Source: Flaviaestuariibacter flavus
GTDB taxonomy: Bacteria; Bacteroidota; Bacteroidia; Chitinophagales; Chitinophagaceae
Assembly: GCF_004337505.1 (NCBI RefSeq)
Contig: NZ_SJZI01000044.1
Location: forward strand, 35,319 to 99,318
DNA length: 64,000 bases
Reading direction: 5' to 3'
Shown here one piece after another: positions 40,267 to 48,021 of this stretch. A program made the translations under genes and the position numbers. The notes under the pieces are model-generated. The model worked only from the letters and a program-made list of their open reading frames with translations. It had not been told where the DNA came from and did not search any database. The first letter of the stretch is position 1, and each line of letters begins with the position of its first letter.

Positions 40267-40482
40267 ATGGAAGAGAAAAACAAAAAGCCGCAGGAACACC
40301 GGGGCGGTTTTGGCCCCGACCCGGAAACCCTTCACAGCACCGACCCGCAGGAGCACATGCATGGCCCCTTGTCGGACCGCCTGCACAAGATCAGCGACGC
40401 CGCGAAAAAGCCCTCCAATGCCGAGCCGCAGTACCGCGACGAGCGCGAGCGGGACGGGGATAATCCGTGGGAGGACCGCTGA
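40267..40482 (+). CDS. Small hydrophilic protein with TDPQEHMHGPLSD motif
   Basis: The 71-residue protein shares the 13-residue core TDPQEHMHGPLSD with the minus-strand protein at 26448-26666, plus a Pro-rich N-terminal part and a charged C-terminus (DERERDGDNPWEDR). It is probably disordered and soluble. The conserved His-Met-His may bind metal, but this is a guess. The shared motif is the main reason to accept both small ORFs as genes. Confidence 0.75.
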   Translation: MEEKNKKPQEHRGGFGPDPETLHSTDPQEHMHGPLSDRLHKISDAAKKPSNAEPQYRDERERDGDNPWEDR

Positions 40483-40483
40483 T

Positions 40484-40592
40484 GGATGTCTGATGTGGGA
40501 TGGCTGATGGCTGATGTGGGTTTGGGTGGGTAACCTCAGAACCCCAGAACCTTAGAACCAAAATCAGACATCAGCCATCAGCCATCCGACAT
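40484..40592. repeat. Intergenic inverted repeat (GATGGCTGATG type)
   Basis: Repeated GATGTCTGATG/GATGGCTGATGGC words at 40484-40517 are mirrored at 40563-40592 (CATCAGCCATCAGCCATC). Between them is a run of CAGAACCCCAGAACCTTAGAACC, another dispersed simple repeat. The right arm overlaps the last codons of the minus-strand gene at 40578. Confidence 0.65.
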
Positions 40593-40952
40593 TTCCACCT
40601 GGTACACATCGCTCCTATTCCGCTCGATGTTTTCGATGTGAAAGCCGCCGGGCTCGGGGATGTCTTCGAGGAGGTCGAAGAAGAGGCAGCGCTTGTCGAG
40701 GCCCTCGAACACGAGGGTGAAGCGCTCGCCGGGGAAGAACAGTTTCCAGTGAGGATACTCCGTGATATTAAAGGCATGGAGCAGTCGCTTGCGTGTGCCG
40801 TCGTCCTGCACCAGGAAGGTGGTGGGCCAGATGCGCGCCAGCGTGAGCTCGGGCAGGGTAACGTGCACGATGGTGCTGCGCTCGGTATCGGGGAGCGTTT
40901 CCACCTTGAAGGAGATCTCGGGCTTGAAGACGGGAGCGAGCGTGGCGGGCAT
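40578..40952 (-). CDS. Conserved hypothetical protein
   Basis: The 124-residue protein has no signal peptide and a strand-rich pattern (ISFKVETLPDTERSTIVHVTL, TTFLVQDDGTRKRLLHAFNI, FTLVFEGLDKRCLFFDLLEDI, GGFHIENIERNRSDVYQVEM). ATG 40952 is preferred: the upstream extension to 41081 is translated simple-repeat DNA. The last codons are formed by an intergenic repeat. I do not recognise the family. Confidence 0.68.
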   Translation of the reverse strand: MPATLAPVFKPEISFKVETLPDTERSTIVHVTLPELTLARIWPTTFLVQDDGTRKRLLHAFNITEYPHWKLFFPGERFTLVFEGLDKRCLFFDLLEDIPEPGGFHIENIERNRSDVYQVEMSDG

Positions 40953-40980
40953 GGGGTAAAGGTCGGGAAAGGGGAATGTG

Positions 40981-41020
40981 GTAATGCGGTAATGTGGTAA
41001 TGCGGTAATGCGGTAATGCA
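40981..41020. repeat. Five tandem 8-bp units (GTAATGCG)
   Basis: GTAATGCG is repeated five times with one or two single-base changes, just upstream of the minus-strand gene at 40952 and just outside the left family D copy. Such a short array could vary in length by slippage. Confidence 0.8.
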
Positions 41021-41055
41021 GGTAGTGCTTGGTAAAGCGCGAAGCTATGGGTAGG

Positions 41056-41615
41056 TAGCGAAGCGACGGCGCAGCCGTCATTGCGAGCGCAGCGAAGCAA
41101 ACTCCCTGACCTTAAGACTGCCCGGAAAGCCGCAAGATTCCATCAGAAAAATCCCGGTAAATCCTGTTGCAATCCTCATGGAAAAGCGCACCGGTTTTAT
41201 GAGTTTCCCCTATGGCAAAACGCGGCTACGTCTACATCCTCACCAATGCACACCACACGGTGCTTTATACCGGTGTAAGCAGCAATCTGTATCATAGAGT
41301 TTACCAACACCTGCATCCCACAGAAGGCGAAAAGCATTTCTCTGCGCGGTATAATCTATCAAAGCTGGTTTACTACGCCGAGTATCCCACGATGCTGCAG
41401 GCGATTGCGGAAGAAAAGCGGATCAAGGCAGGAAGCAGGGAAGCCAAGATCCAGCTCATTGAGTCGATGAACCCGGGTTGGGAGGATTTGTGGAAGAAGT
41501 TGTTTTGGAGGTAGGTCTTTGATCAAAATCTTCTTCTGCGGCGAACTGTCCTAAGGTCTGGGAGTTTGCTTCGCTGCGCTCGCAATGACGGCTGCGCCGT
41601 CGCTCCGCCACCTAC
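41056..41615. mobile_element. GIY-YIG cassette bounded by inverted family D repeats
   Basis: The left copy (41056-41115) and right copy (41551-41615) are inverted and agree at nearly every position over about 58 bases, including the GACGGCGCAGCCGTC stem, ATTGCGAGCGCAGCGAAGC and AACTCCC...CCTTA/CCTAA end. Between them is a single gene for a GIY-YIG nuclease. A solo copy lies at 34553-34618. No transposase is present; mobility is inferred. Confidence 0.65.
41212..41514 (+). CDS. GIY-YIG nuclease superfamily protein
   Basis: The 100-residue UvrC-N-like protein has the family signatures GYVYILTN (GIY counterpart), TVLYTGVSSNLYHRVYQH (YIG counterpart with the catalytic Arg), and a Glu in LQAIAEEKRIK. 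It matches the short single-domain GIY-YIG proteins that are abundant in Bacteroidota. It is presumably a DNA endonuclease. It sits alone inside an inverted pair of dispersed repeats. Confidence 0.92.
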   Translation: MAKRGYVYILTNAHHTVLYTGVSSNLYHRVYQHLHPTEGEKHFSARYNLSKLVYYAEYPTMLQAIAEEKRIKAGSREAKIQLIESMNPGWEDLWKKLFWR

Positions 41616-41655
41616 TAACGGCTTCGCGACTCACTAACGGTTTCGCATCCTGTCA

Positions 41656-41726
41656 ACCTCGAAACCTTGGTAATCCTAGAACCTTTTAAAACCCAGAACC
41701 CTAGAACCCCAGAACCCTAAAACCCT
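41656..41726. repeat. AGAACCC simple-repeat tract
   Basis: Words of the type CTAGAACC, CCCAGAACC and CCTAAAACC recur about every 10 bases. Similar tracts lie at 6660-6690 and 40530-40560. The tract runs into the 3' end of the aldo/keto reductase gene and supplies its last codons and stop. Confidence 0.65.
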
Positions 41727-42507
41727 TCTCCAGTTCCTCCCTCGTTAGCTCCACATCCCCCTCCAATATCTCCCGCATATGTTCCGCCTTCGATGTTGCG
41801 GGAATGACACAGGTAACGGCGGGATGCGCCAGGATGAACGCGACGCAATACGCCGCCCAGCTCTTGATGCCACGGGCGACGGCCCAGCCGGGGAGGGGCG
41901 TGCCGGCGAGGCGGCGCAGCAGGGCGCCCTCGCCGAAGGGGCGGTTGATGAGGGTGGCCACGCCGAGGTCGGCGGCGGTGGGGAGGAGGCGCTGCTCCGC
42001 ATGGCGGTCGGCGATGGAGTAGTTGAACTGCACAAAGTCGAAGCGCTCCTGCCGCAGCACGCGCTCCAGCTCGGCGTGCTGGCCGTCGGTGTAGTGGGTG
42101 ATGCCGATATAGTGCACGCGGCCTTCTTCCTTCCACTTACGCAGGGTGGACAGGTGCGTCTTCCAGTCTACCAGGTTGTGGATCTGCAGCAGGTCGATGG
42201 TGGGGCGCCCCATGCGGCGGAACGACTGCTCCATCTGCGCGATGCCTTCGGCGCGGCCGGTGGTCCAAACCTTGGTGGCGTAAAAGAAGTCATCGCGCTG
42301 GGGCATCGCCGCGGTGAGGCGGCCGATTGTGCTTTCGGCGCGGCCGTACATGGGCGAGGAATCGATGAGGCGGCCACCGCCCGCATGAAAGGTGTGCAGC
42401 ACTTCGGTGAGCGACGCGTCATTGCTGTCGGTGTCGAAGGTCTGCCAGGTGCCGAGGCCGATAACGGGAAGAGGTTCACCGGATGAGGGAATAGGACGAG
42501 AGCGCAT
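41701..42507 (-). CDS. Aldo/keto reductase
   Basis: The 268-residue TIM-barrel protein shows the AKR residues in order: Asp and Tyr in LIDSSPMYG, Lys in YATKVW, His in QIHNLVDW, and a C-terminal cofactor region (CVIPATSKAEHMREIL). It should reduce carbonyls with NADPH; the substrate is unknown. ATG 42507 (MRSRPIPSSGEPLPVIGLGTWQ) gives the standard AKR N-terminus; the 65 upstream codons are repeat DNA. Its last residues (FRVLGF) are encoded by an AGAACCC-type repeat, suggesting that the original end was replaced. Confidence 0.9.
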   Translation of the reverse strand: MRSRPIPSSGEPLPVIGLGTWQTFDTDSNDASLTEVLHTFHAGGGRLIDSSPMYGRAESTIGRLTAAMPQRDDFFYATKVWTTGRAEGIAQMEQSFRRMGRPTIDLLQIHNLVDWKTHLSTLRKWKEEGRVHYIGITHYTDGQHAELERVLRQERFDFVQFNYSIADRHAEQRLLPTAADLGVATLINRPFGEGALLRRLAGTPLPGWAVARGIKSWAAYCVAFILAHPAVTCVIPATSKAEHMREILEGDVELTREELEKGFRVLGF

Positions 42508-42519
42508 GGGGGGAATTTT

Positions 42520-42612
42520 TAGATCTCCGATGTCGGATCTCGGATTTGTTTGTCGATGTGTGAGGTGATGAATTTCGGTATTTGCCAGATTCCACACCAG
42601 ATCCGAGATCTC
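42520..42612. repeat. Intergenic inverted repeat (GATCTCCGATGTCGGATC type)
   Basis: GATCTCCGATGTCGGATCTCGGAT at 42522-42545 is mirrored by ATCCGAGATCTCC at 42600-42612. The same words form the arms around the terminator at 7118-7145. It separates the divergent AKR and PAS-kinase genes. Confidence 0.6.
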
Positions 42613-42641
42613 CTCCGCTCTTCCATGGTCATCCCATCCAT

Positions 42642-44327
42642 ATGCGCTACCTTGGTGCCGCAAATCGCCTCGTGCCCACCACCTCCACCATAAAGAAAAC
42701 ACCCGCCTTCCTGCAGGGCGACAGCGAACTCTCCCGTATCACCCGTGATTTCGACTGGGCGGCTACGGCCCTCGGGCCCATCGACAGCTGGCCCGCCGCC
42801 CTGCGCATCCACGTAGGCACCATCCTGGCAAGCCCCTTCCCGATGTTTCTCTTCTGGGGCCCCGAGCACTACTGTTTTTATAATGATGCCTATCGCCCCT
42901 CGCTGGGCAATACCGGGAAACACCCTGCCGTGGGGCGCAAAGGCAAAGAGCTGTGGCCCGAGATCTGGGAGCATATTGGCCCCATGATCCGCCGCGTGCT
43001 CGACGGCGAAGGCCCCACGTGGCGCGAAGACGAGCGTCTCGACATCTGGCGCAATGGGCAACTCGAAGTGGTGTACTGGACCTTCAGCTACAGCCCCGCC
43101 AACGACGAGGACGGCAACATCGCCGGCGTGCTCGTTACCTGTATGGAAACGACCCTCCAGGTGCAGGCGCGCATTGCGGTGAATGAGCTCGTGGCCGAGC
43201 GTACCCGCGAGCTGCAGGCCGCCACCGGCTCGCTCGAGGCCGCCAACCACTACCTCCAGCAGGTGATCAATCTCTTTAAGGAGCCGCTGCAGATCCTGAG
43301 CCCGGTGTTCGAGAACGGCCGCCTCGTGGATTTTCGCTATGTGCTTACCAACGAGGCCTATGCCGCATACGCCGCCGCCAGGCCGGCCGACATCGCCGGT
43401 AAGCGCGTGGGCGAGGTGTTTCCCGGTTACTTCCAGACGAGCTCCTTCTCCGAGGTGGTGGCTGCCTACGAAGACGGCAGGGCCCGCACCTGGGAAATCC
43501 ACTACGACCAGGACGGCCTCGACCTTTATAACCAGATGAGCGCGCAGCGCTTTGGCGACGAAGTGCTGGTGCACTTTACCGACTTCACCCGTGTGAAGAA
43601 GCTGGAGCACGAGCTCGTGCAAAAGATCTCCGAGCTGGAGCGCTCCAACTCGAAGCTCGAAGAGTTCGCGCACGCTGCCTCGCACGACCTCAAGGAGCCG
43701 ATCCGCAAGGTGAAGGTGTTTACCAGTATGCTGCGCGAGCAGCTCCGCGCCCAGCTCGGCGCAGAGCAGCACGGCGCCTTCAACAAGATGGAGCTCGCCA
43801 CCGCGCGCATGAGCGAGCTGGTGAACGACCTGCTGCGCTTCTCGCACCTGAGCCAGCAGGGGCAGCAAAAGGTGCCCGTCGACCTCGGCGCCTTGTTTGA
43901 ACGGGTGCGCGAAGACCTTGAGCTGGAGATCGCCGACCAGGGCGCCCACCTCGAAGTAGCGCCCCTTCCCGTGGTGCCCGGCTACCACCGGCAACTGCTG
44001 CAGTCGTTCGAAAACCTGGTGGGCAATGCCCTTAAGTACCGCCGCCCCGGCGTGGCGCCCCACATCCGTGTATGGGCAACCGAAGACGTTTCGGACAGCG
44101 GCCGCTTCGCCGTCATTTCTGTTGCCGACAACGGCATCGGCTTCAATCCCCAATACGCCACGCAGATCTTCCAGCTTTTTTCGCGCCTGCATACCCGCGA
44201 CCAGTATGCCGGCACCGGCATCGGGCTTTCCATCGTGCAGCGTGTGGCCGAGCAGCACGGCGGCCGCGTGGAGGCCGAAGGTCGTCCCGGCGAAGGCGCC
44301 ACCTTCCGGCTCTGGCTGCCGCTCTGA
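42642..44327 (+). CDS. PAS sensor histidine kinase
   Basis: The protein of about 561 residues is soluble. It has an N-terminal PAS/GAF-like region (DWAATALGPIDSWPAALR, FLFWGPEHYCFYNDAY), a coiled coil, a second PAS near 225-330 (LQILSPVFENGRLVDFRYVLTNEAYAAY), an H-box (AASHDLKEPIRKV) and an HATPase (NLVGNALKYR, DNGIGF, GTGIGLSIV). It belongs to the bacteriophytochrome-like PAS kinase type common in Bacteroidota. No regulator gene is adjacent. The start is probably ATG 42642; an upstream in-frame ATG at 42582 lies within repeat DNA. Confidence 0.88.
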   Translation: MRYLGAANRLVPTTSTIKKTPAFLQGDSELSRITRDFDWAATALGPIDSWPAALRIHVGTILASPFPMFLFWGPEHYCFYNDAYRPSLGNTGKHPAVGRKGKELWPEIWEHIGPMIRRVLDGEGPTWREDERLDIWRNGQLEVVYWTFSYSPANDEDGNIAGVLVTCMETTLQVQARIAVNELVAERTRELQAATGSLEAANHYLQQVINLFKEPLQILSPVFENGRLVDFRYVLTNEAYAAYAAARPADIAGKRVGEVFPGYFQTSSFSEVVAAYEDGRARTWEIHYDQDGLDLYNQMSAQRFGDEVLVHFTDFTRVKKLEHELVQKISELERSNSKLEEFAHAASHDLKEPIRKVKVFTSMLREQLRAQLGAEQHGAFNKMELATARMSELVNDLLRFSHLSQQGQQKVPVDLGALFERVREDLELEIADQGAHLEVAPLPVVPGYHRQLLQSFENLVGNALKYRRPGVAPHIRVWATEDVSDSGRFAVISVADNGIGFNPQYATQIFQLFSRLHTRDQYAGTGIGLSIVQRVAEQHGGRVEAEGRPGEGATFRLWLPL

Positions 44328-44507
44328 CCCGGCGGGCTTTCATTTCGCCAATACACCATCCATCCTTTTTAGCTTCTTCACCGACGTTCTGCACCCGTTC
44401 ATCGTTTGCCGATACGCCCGGGGCACCCTGCGGCGTTATGGGGGCGGAAGCCTCCCGGGCGCAGCCGCAAGCTGTGCGAAACGATCGCCGGGGCAACCCC
44501 ATAACCA

Positions 44508-45263
44508 ATGAAACACCGTCCAATGCTTCGCCCTTACCTGCTGGCCGCGGCCATCGCACTTGCCGCCCGCACTTCTGCCCAAAGCACCGAAACACCCAAC
44601 GAGGTCGGCGCCGGGCTGGGCGCGATGATCTACCAGGGCGACCTCACACCATCGCCCGCCGGCTCGTACCGCACGGCACGTCCGGCGGTTGCTCTCTGGG
44701 CCGCCCGGCAGCTGACATCGCGCCTCGCGCTTCGCGCCACCCTGCAGCACGGCTCGGTGTACGGCGACGATGCGCGCTATACAGTGCCGGCCTGGCGCAG
44801 CGAGCGGGCCCTCCGGTTCAGCACGTCGGTTTCCGAGATTTCCCTGCAGGCCGTCTACCGCCCCGACAACCGCTGGCTGCTGCAGCCCTACCTTTTTGCG
44901 GGCGTCGGCTACGCCTTTGTAAAGGTGAACCGCGATGCCAGTGCCTTCAACACGGCCTTTTTCAATGGCGACAAGCGGGTGATGGATGGCCTCGCCACCG
45001 ACCTGGCCACCGCGCCGCCGCGGGCCGTGCCCGTGGTGCCCCTCGGCGCGGGGCTGCGCTACAACCTCACCGAAGCCCTCTCGCTGCACCTCGAAACCTC
45101 CTACCGCCTCGCCCGCACCGACTACCTCGACGGCTTCAGCGCCGTGGGCAACCCGAAGCGCCTCGATCATTACCAGTCTTACATACTCGGAGCCAGCTGG
45201 CGCTTCGGCTCACCGGGTGGCGGAAGAGGAAAGTCGAAAGGTATCGGTTGCCCGCGGTGGTGA
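44508..45263 (+). CDS. Outer-membrane beta-barrel protein (DUF6089-like)
   Basis: The 251-residue protein has a signal peptide (LLAAAIALAARTSAQS) and alternating amphipathic strands (LALRATLQHGSVYG, LQPYLFAGVGYAFVKV, PLGAGLRYNLTEALSLHLETSYRLARTDYLDG). The GVGYAF and RTDYLDGFSAVGN segments resemble DUF6089/PorT-type barrels of Bacteroidota. The last 15 residues are Gly/Lys-rich and atypical for a barrel end, possibly created by repeat DNA next to the stop. It is probably a structural or gliding-related outer-membrane protein; the role is unknown. Confidence 0.82.
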   Translation: MKHRPMLRPYLLAAAIALAARTSAQSTETPNEVGAGLGAMIYQGDLTPSPAGSYRTARPAVALWAARQLTSRLALRATLQHGSVYGDDARYTVPAWRSERALRFSTSVSEISLQAVYRPDNRWLLQPYLFAGVGYAFVKVNRDASAFNTAFFNGDKRVMDGLATDLATAPPRAVPVVPLGAGLRYNLTEALSLHLETSYRLARTDYLDGFSAVGNPKRLDHYQSYILGASWRFGSPGGGRGKSKGIGCPRW

Positions 45264-45268
45264 TGGAT

Positions 45269-45426
45269 GGCCGCGAGCGGCCTTTTTCACAACGGCGCAA
45301 CGGCACGAAGGCGCGACGAATACATTTTTTTGCTTTCGCAAATGTTGCCCGTCCGGGTAAGCAGGAAAATAAAACATCGTGTCGTTGTGCCGCCGTGCCT
45401 TCGCGACCCGGGCCGTTTGCGGCCCG
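45269..45426. repeat. Family E element 1 (empty)
   Basis: The element has a GGCCGCGAGCGGCC hairpin (45269-45282), a TCACAACGGCGCAACGGCAC arm (to 45318), about 60 unique bases, then the inverted arm (CGTGTCGTTGTGCCGCCGTG, 45378-45407) and a CGGGCCG...CGGCCCG hairpin (45409-45426). It starts 6 bases after the barrel gene's stop. Related elements lie at 58204-58948, 61317-61710 and 62989-63203. Confidence 0.75.
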
Positions 45427-45441
45427 CTTCTCCACCACATG

Positions 45442-45467
45442 AAAAAGCCTCCCGCAGGGAGGCCATT
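45442..45467 (-). terminator. Terminator of the YceI gene
   Basis: GCCTCCC-GCA-GGGAGGC (45447-45463) is preceded on the plus strand by AAAAA, which is a T run for minus-strand transcripts, 20 bases after the YceI stop at 45489. Confidence 0.8.
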
Positions 45468-45488
45468 TAGTTGTTCGCACCGGTTTTT

Positions 45489-46154
45489 TTATTGCTTCCG
45501 CGCCTGCAGGTCGAGCTCGATGTTCACGGTTTCGGAGATGAACTTGTCGCCGAGCGTTTTATCGTTACCGTAATTCATTTTCCACTGGCGGCGGTCGATG
45601 TCGAAATTGCTCTTTGCCTTGAGGGTATTGCCATCGAGGTCGATGCGGGCGGGAAAGGTGATGTTCTTCGTCACGTCTTTGAGGGTGAGGTTGCCGCTGA
45701 CGGAGTAGTTGGCGCCCTGCACGATGGACGTGTCCTTGCTGCCGGGCTGATAGGGTGCTACTTTGGTGATCTCGAAGCGGGCACTGCCGAATTTGTTGGC
45801 GTCGAAGAAGTCGCCGCTCATGAGGTGCGGCCGCAGCTTGTCTTCGAACATCGATCCTTTCTGCTCGAGCTCCATCGAGTGGATATTGATGACGAAGTTG
45901 CCGCCGCTCACCGTGTTGCCGTTAAGGGCCACCGTGCCGGACGAAAGGCGGAAGATGCCCGGGTGGTTCTTGCCCACGCCATGACCGGTAAAGCGGATCC
46001 GCGAGGCCGCGGTATCTATGGTAAACACCGTACCGGTGGCAGCCGCGGTAGCCTGTTTGTCGGTGATGGTCGCATTGTCGCCCTTCGGCTGGTTGTCGGA
46101 GCAGGAGGCCGCCAGTAAGCCCAGCAGGAGGGGGAGGAGAAGCGTGCGGATCAT
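45489..46154 (-). CDS. YceI family lipoprotein
   Basis: The 221-residue protein has a lipoprotein signal (LLGLLAASCSDN, Cys18) and a YceI lipocalin-like domain: FTIDTAASRIRFTGHGVG at the start, GGNFVINIHSMELE, LRPHLMSGDFFDANKFGSARFEITKV, and GNLTLKDVTKNITFPARI. YceI proteins bind polyprenyl-type lipids in a beta-barrel in characterised homologs; here it should sit in the outer or inner membrane facing the periplasm. ATG 46154 puts the signal at the N-terminus. Confidence 0.93.
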   Translation of the reverse strand: MIRTLLLPLLLGLLAASCSDNQPKGDNATITDKQATAAATGTVFTIDTAASRIRFTGHGVGKNHPGIFRLSSGTVALNGNTVSGGNFVINIHSMELEQKGSMFEDKLRPHLMSGDFFDANKFGSARFEITKVAPYQPGSKDTSIVQGANYSVSGNLTLKDVTKNITFPARIDLDGNTLKAKSNFDIDRRQWKMNYGNDKTLGDKFISETVNIELDLQARKQ

Positions 46155-46198
46155 ATTGTTTTTCCCGCCTTGAGGCAAAAACCATGCGCACGCGAGCG

Positions 46199-46444
46199 CT
46201 ACCAGGTGGGAGGAGCAATGGAAACGGCGAGGCTGCGGTTGCCGAAACGGCAGCCGTTGAGGTTGCTGAGGGCGGCTTCGGCTTGCCGGGTAACCGGCAT
46301 CTCCACCAGTGCACGGCCGAGGTGGCGATGGCTGTTCTTGTCCCGCATAACTACTACGTCGCTGATCTCGCCATAAGGCCGGAAGAGGCGCCGTAAATCC
46401 GATTCGAGGAGATTGGGGTCCACGTTGTTAACCAGTAGCTGCAT
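46199..46444 (-). CDS. RRM domain RNA-binding protein (degenerate RNP1)
   Basis: The 81-residue protein is a single RNA recognition motif: RNP2 is LLVNNV, followed by LLESDLRRLFRPYGEISDVVV; RNP1 is LGRALVEM, in which the usual aromatic residues are missing. Its fold matches the neighbour at 46510-46797, which has a canonical RNP1, so it may bind RNA weakly or bind protein. A terminator lies between the two genes, implying separate transcripts. Confidence 0.88.
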   Translation of the reverse strand: MQLLVNNVDPNLLESDLRRLFRPYGEISDVVVMRDKNSHRHLGRALVEMPVTRQAEAALSNLNGCRFGNRSLAVSIAPPTW

Positions 46445-46477
46445 CGCAGATGTAAAAGGTGAAGCGTGTATAAAGAA

Positions 46478-46501
46478 AGAGGCCTCCCGTAGGAGGCCTC
46501 T
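46478..46501 (-). terminator. Terminator between the two RRM genes
   Basis: A 10-bp perfect stem, AGAGGCCTCC with loop CGTA, lies 9 bases after the stop of the 46510-46797 gene and is followed on the minus strand by a TTCTTTATA stretch. Confidence 0.8.
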
Positions 46502-46509
46502 CGGTATGC

Positions 46510-46797
46510 TTACCAGCGGTTGCGGGAGCCGCCGCCGTTATTGGACGGACGGTCTTCGCGCGGACGCGCTTCGGTTACGCGGATGTTGCGGCCTTCAACG
46601 GAGCCGTTGTCGAGCTCGGCGATTGCCTTGGTGGCGGCGGTGTCGTCGCTCATTTCTACAAAGCCGAAGCCTTTAGAGCGGCCGGTCAGCTTGTCCATGA
46701 TTACTTTGGAAGACGTTACCTCGCCATAAGGAGTAAAGAACGATTTCAGGTCCTCATCCTGAATGTTGAAGTTGAGGTTTGATACGTAGATGTTCAT
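46510..46797 (-). CDS. RRM domain RNA-binding protein
   Basis: The 95-residue protein has a canonical RRM with RNP2 IYVSNL and RNP1 KGFGFVEM, then a short Arg/Gly/Asn tail (PSNNGGGSRNRW). These small RRM proteins in Bacteroidota are abundant and thought to act in RNA stability or cold response. ATG 46797 is used; the upstream codons are not conserved. A long AT-rich leader precedes it. Confidence 0.95.
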   Translation of the reverse strand: MNIYVSNLNFNIQDEDLKSFFTPYGEVTSSKVIMDKLTGRSKGFGFVEMSDDTAATKAIAELDNGSVEGRNIRVTEARPREDRPSNNGGGSRNRW

Positions 46798-47257
46798 ACG
46801 TGGGAGTTGATGCAATAAAAAATGATCTGAGGAAAGCAGAGAGTAAGCGTGTAACTAAAGTGCGGAGGCAGGTTGAAGTGCGAAGCAGGATAATTAGCCG
46901 ATACTAGATGCGTAGGCGCAGATGTTAACCAGGTGAAGCTAGTCTAAATAAACCCAATTGCCGCTAATTATTTGCTAAGATGCCCCCGCGGGCAGAAATA
47001 AAATGCCTTTTTGCGGCGAAACGGGGCTACCTTCATTGTTTGTTTCCGGACACAAATCGCTTCTTCCGCACTTAATCGCTTTACCCAAACCGATCTTCGC
47101 CCGGGGCATCCAGGTTCTTTGCCTGGCTGGCCGGCTGCCGGATGAAACGCGCCTGTGCCGCGGGCCCCGCGTCCCTGAAAGCTTCCCTGCGACCAACCGT
47201 CATACAAGCTTTACCCGGGAACCGGTGCCGCCGCCGGACCGTTAAAATGAACAAGTT
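46798..47257. other. Divergent intergenic region upstream of the RRM gene
   Basis: No gene is seen in these 460 bases. The part next to the RRM gene (46800-46980) is AT-richer and probably holds its promoter and a long 5' leader, as is usual for this gene type. The rest, to 47257, is GC-rich and without clear repeats; it should hold the promoter of the gene at 47258. Confidence 0.4.
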
Positions 47258-47620
47258 ATGACACAAGAAATGTATATCAACATCTGGCAAAAATACCTGC
47301 CCGTGATCCGCATCGTTATGAAGCGTGCACTGGCCGGCGACCAGGTTCTCAAACTGAATGTGCAGGATTTCGAGCGCCTTGGCCTCACCCGCAAGGCCGG
47401 CTATAAGTTCAGCCTCGGCGTCAGCAACGGCAAGCTCACCAATGTGATCGTCGACTTCCCCTTTGCCGCCGCCCTCGGCCAGGTGCTGGTGGAAGATGAG
47501 ACGGTTCGCACCATTTCCGCCAACTGCGCCTACACCCTCAGCCTCAGCCCCCGCTTTGAACTGTCGGTAAGCCGCGTGGCCCTCAACGAGGACGCGCCCG
47601 TGAGCGATTCCAATGCCTGA
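47258..47620 (+). CDS. Conserved hypothetical protein
   Basis: The 120-residue protein starts with MTQEMYINIWQKYLPVIRIVMKRAL, and has LNVQDFERLGLTRKAGYKFSL and a strand-rich second half (FELSVSRVALN). It has no signal peptide or membrane segment. The overall look is a soluble alpha+beta protein of about 100 residues with a flexible acidic tail. I do not recognise its family. A terminator follows at 47694. Confidence 0.72.
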   Translation: MTQEMYINIWQKYLPVIRIVMKRALAGDQVLKLNVQDFERLGLTRKAGYKFSLGVSNGKLTNVIVDFPFAAALGQVLVEDETVRTISANCAYTLSLSPRFELSVSRVALNEDAPVSDSNA

Positions 47621-47693
47621 TCATCCTGCGGACGGGACCGCGTTTTCGTCCGCAGAGTTGTAATAAATAAGTTGGGAGCAACGCTCCCGCTGC

Positions 47694-47719
47694 AACGCCC
47701 GCCATCCCGCGGGCGTTTT
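47694..47719 (+). terminator. Rho-independent terminator
   Basis: AACGCCCGC and its exact complement enclose a CATCCC loop, followed by TTTT. It lies 73 bases after the gene at 47258-47620. Confidence 0.8.
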
Positions 47720-47786
47720 GCATATCGTAAAAACACGTGCGGTTTTGCGTAAATTTACTATTTTGCGCCTCCAACCAAAACTGCCC

Positions 47787-47975
47787 ATGCCCCAGGAAGT
47801 CCGTATCAATATGGTGCTCGAGATCCCCGACACCCAGTCTCCCGAAAGCGTTTTCCGGCTTTTCCGTCAATGGGCCGAAGCCAACGGCTGGAGCTACAGC
47901 GGCACCATCGGCGACAGTGCCCTGTCGTTTACCCCGGGTGATGAAGCTCTCCGCAACGGCGGCAAGGGTGCATAA
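47787..47975 (+). CDS. Small conserved-looking hypothetical protein
   Basis: A 62-residue ORF starting at ATG 47787 (MPQEVRINMVLEIPD) with host-like codon use. It has a short strand, a helix (PESVFRLFRQWAEANGW) and a second strand pair. A near -7 element (CTATTTTG) lies 22 bases upstream of the start. It could be a small regulatory or toxin/antitoxin-like protein, but nothing specific is visible. Confidence 0.5.
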   Translation: MPQEVRINMVLEIPDTQSPESVFRLFRQWAEANGWSYSGTIGDSALSFTPGDEALRNGGKGA

Positions 47976-48021
47976 AAAAAGTAGTTTTAGGGCGAACATC
48001 GGCTTCACCTAAAATACCGCC

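Noticed and set aside
42519..44258. Minus-strand ORF of 579 aa over the PAS kinase
   Set aside because: It is the complement of a kinase gene with all catalytic boxes; no domain is seen in the antisense product.
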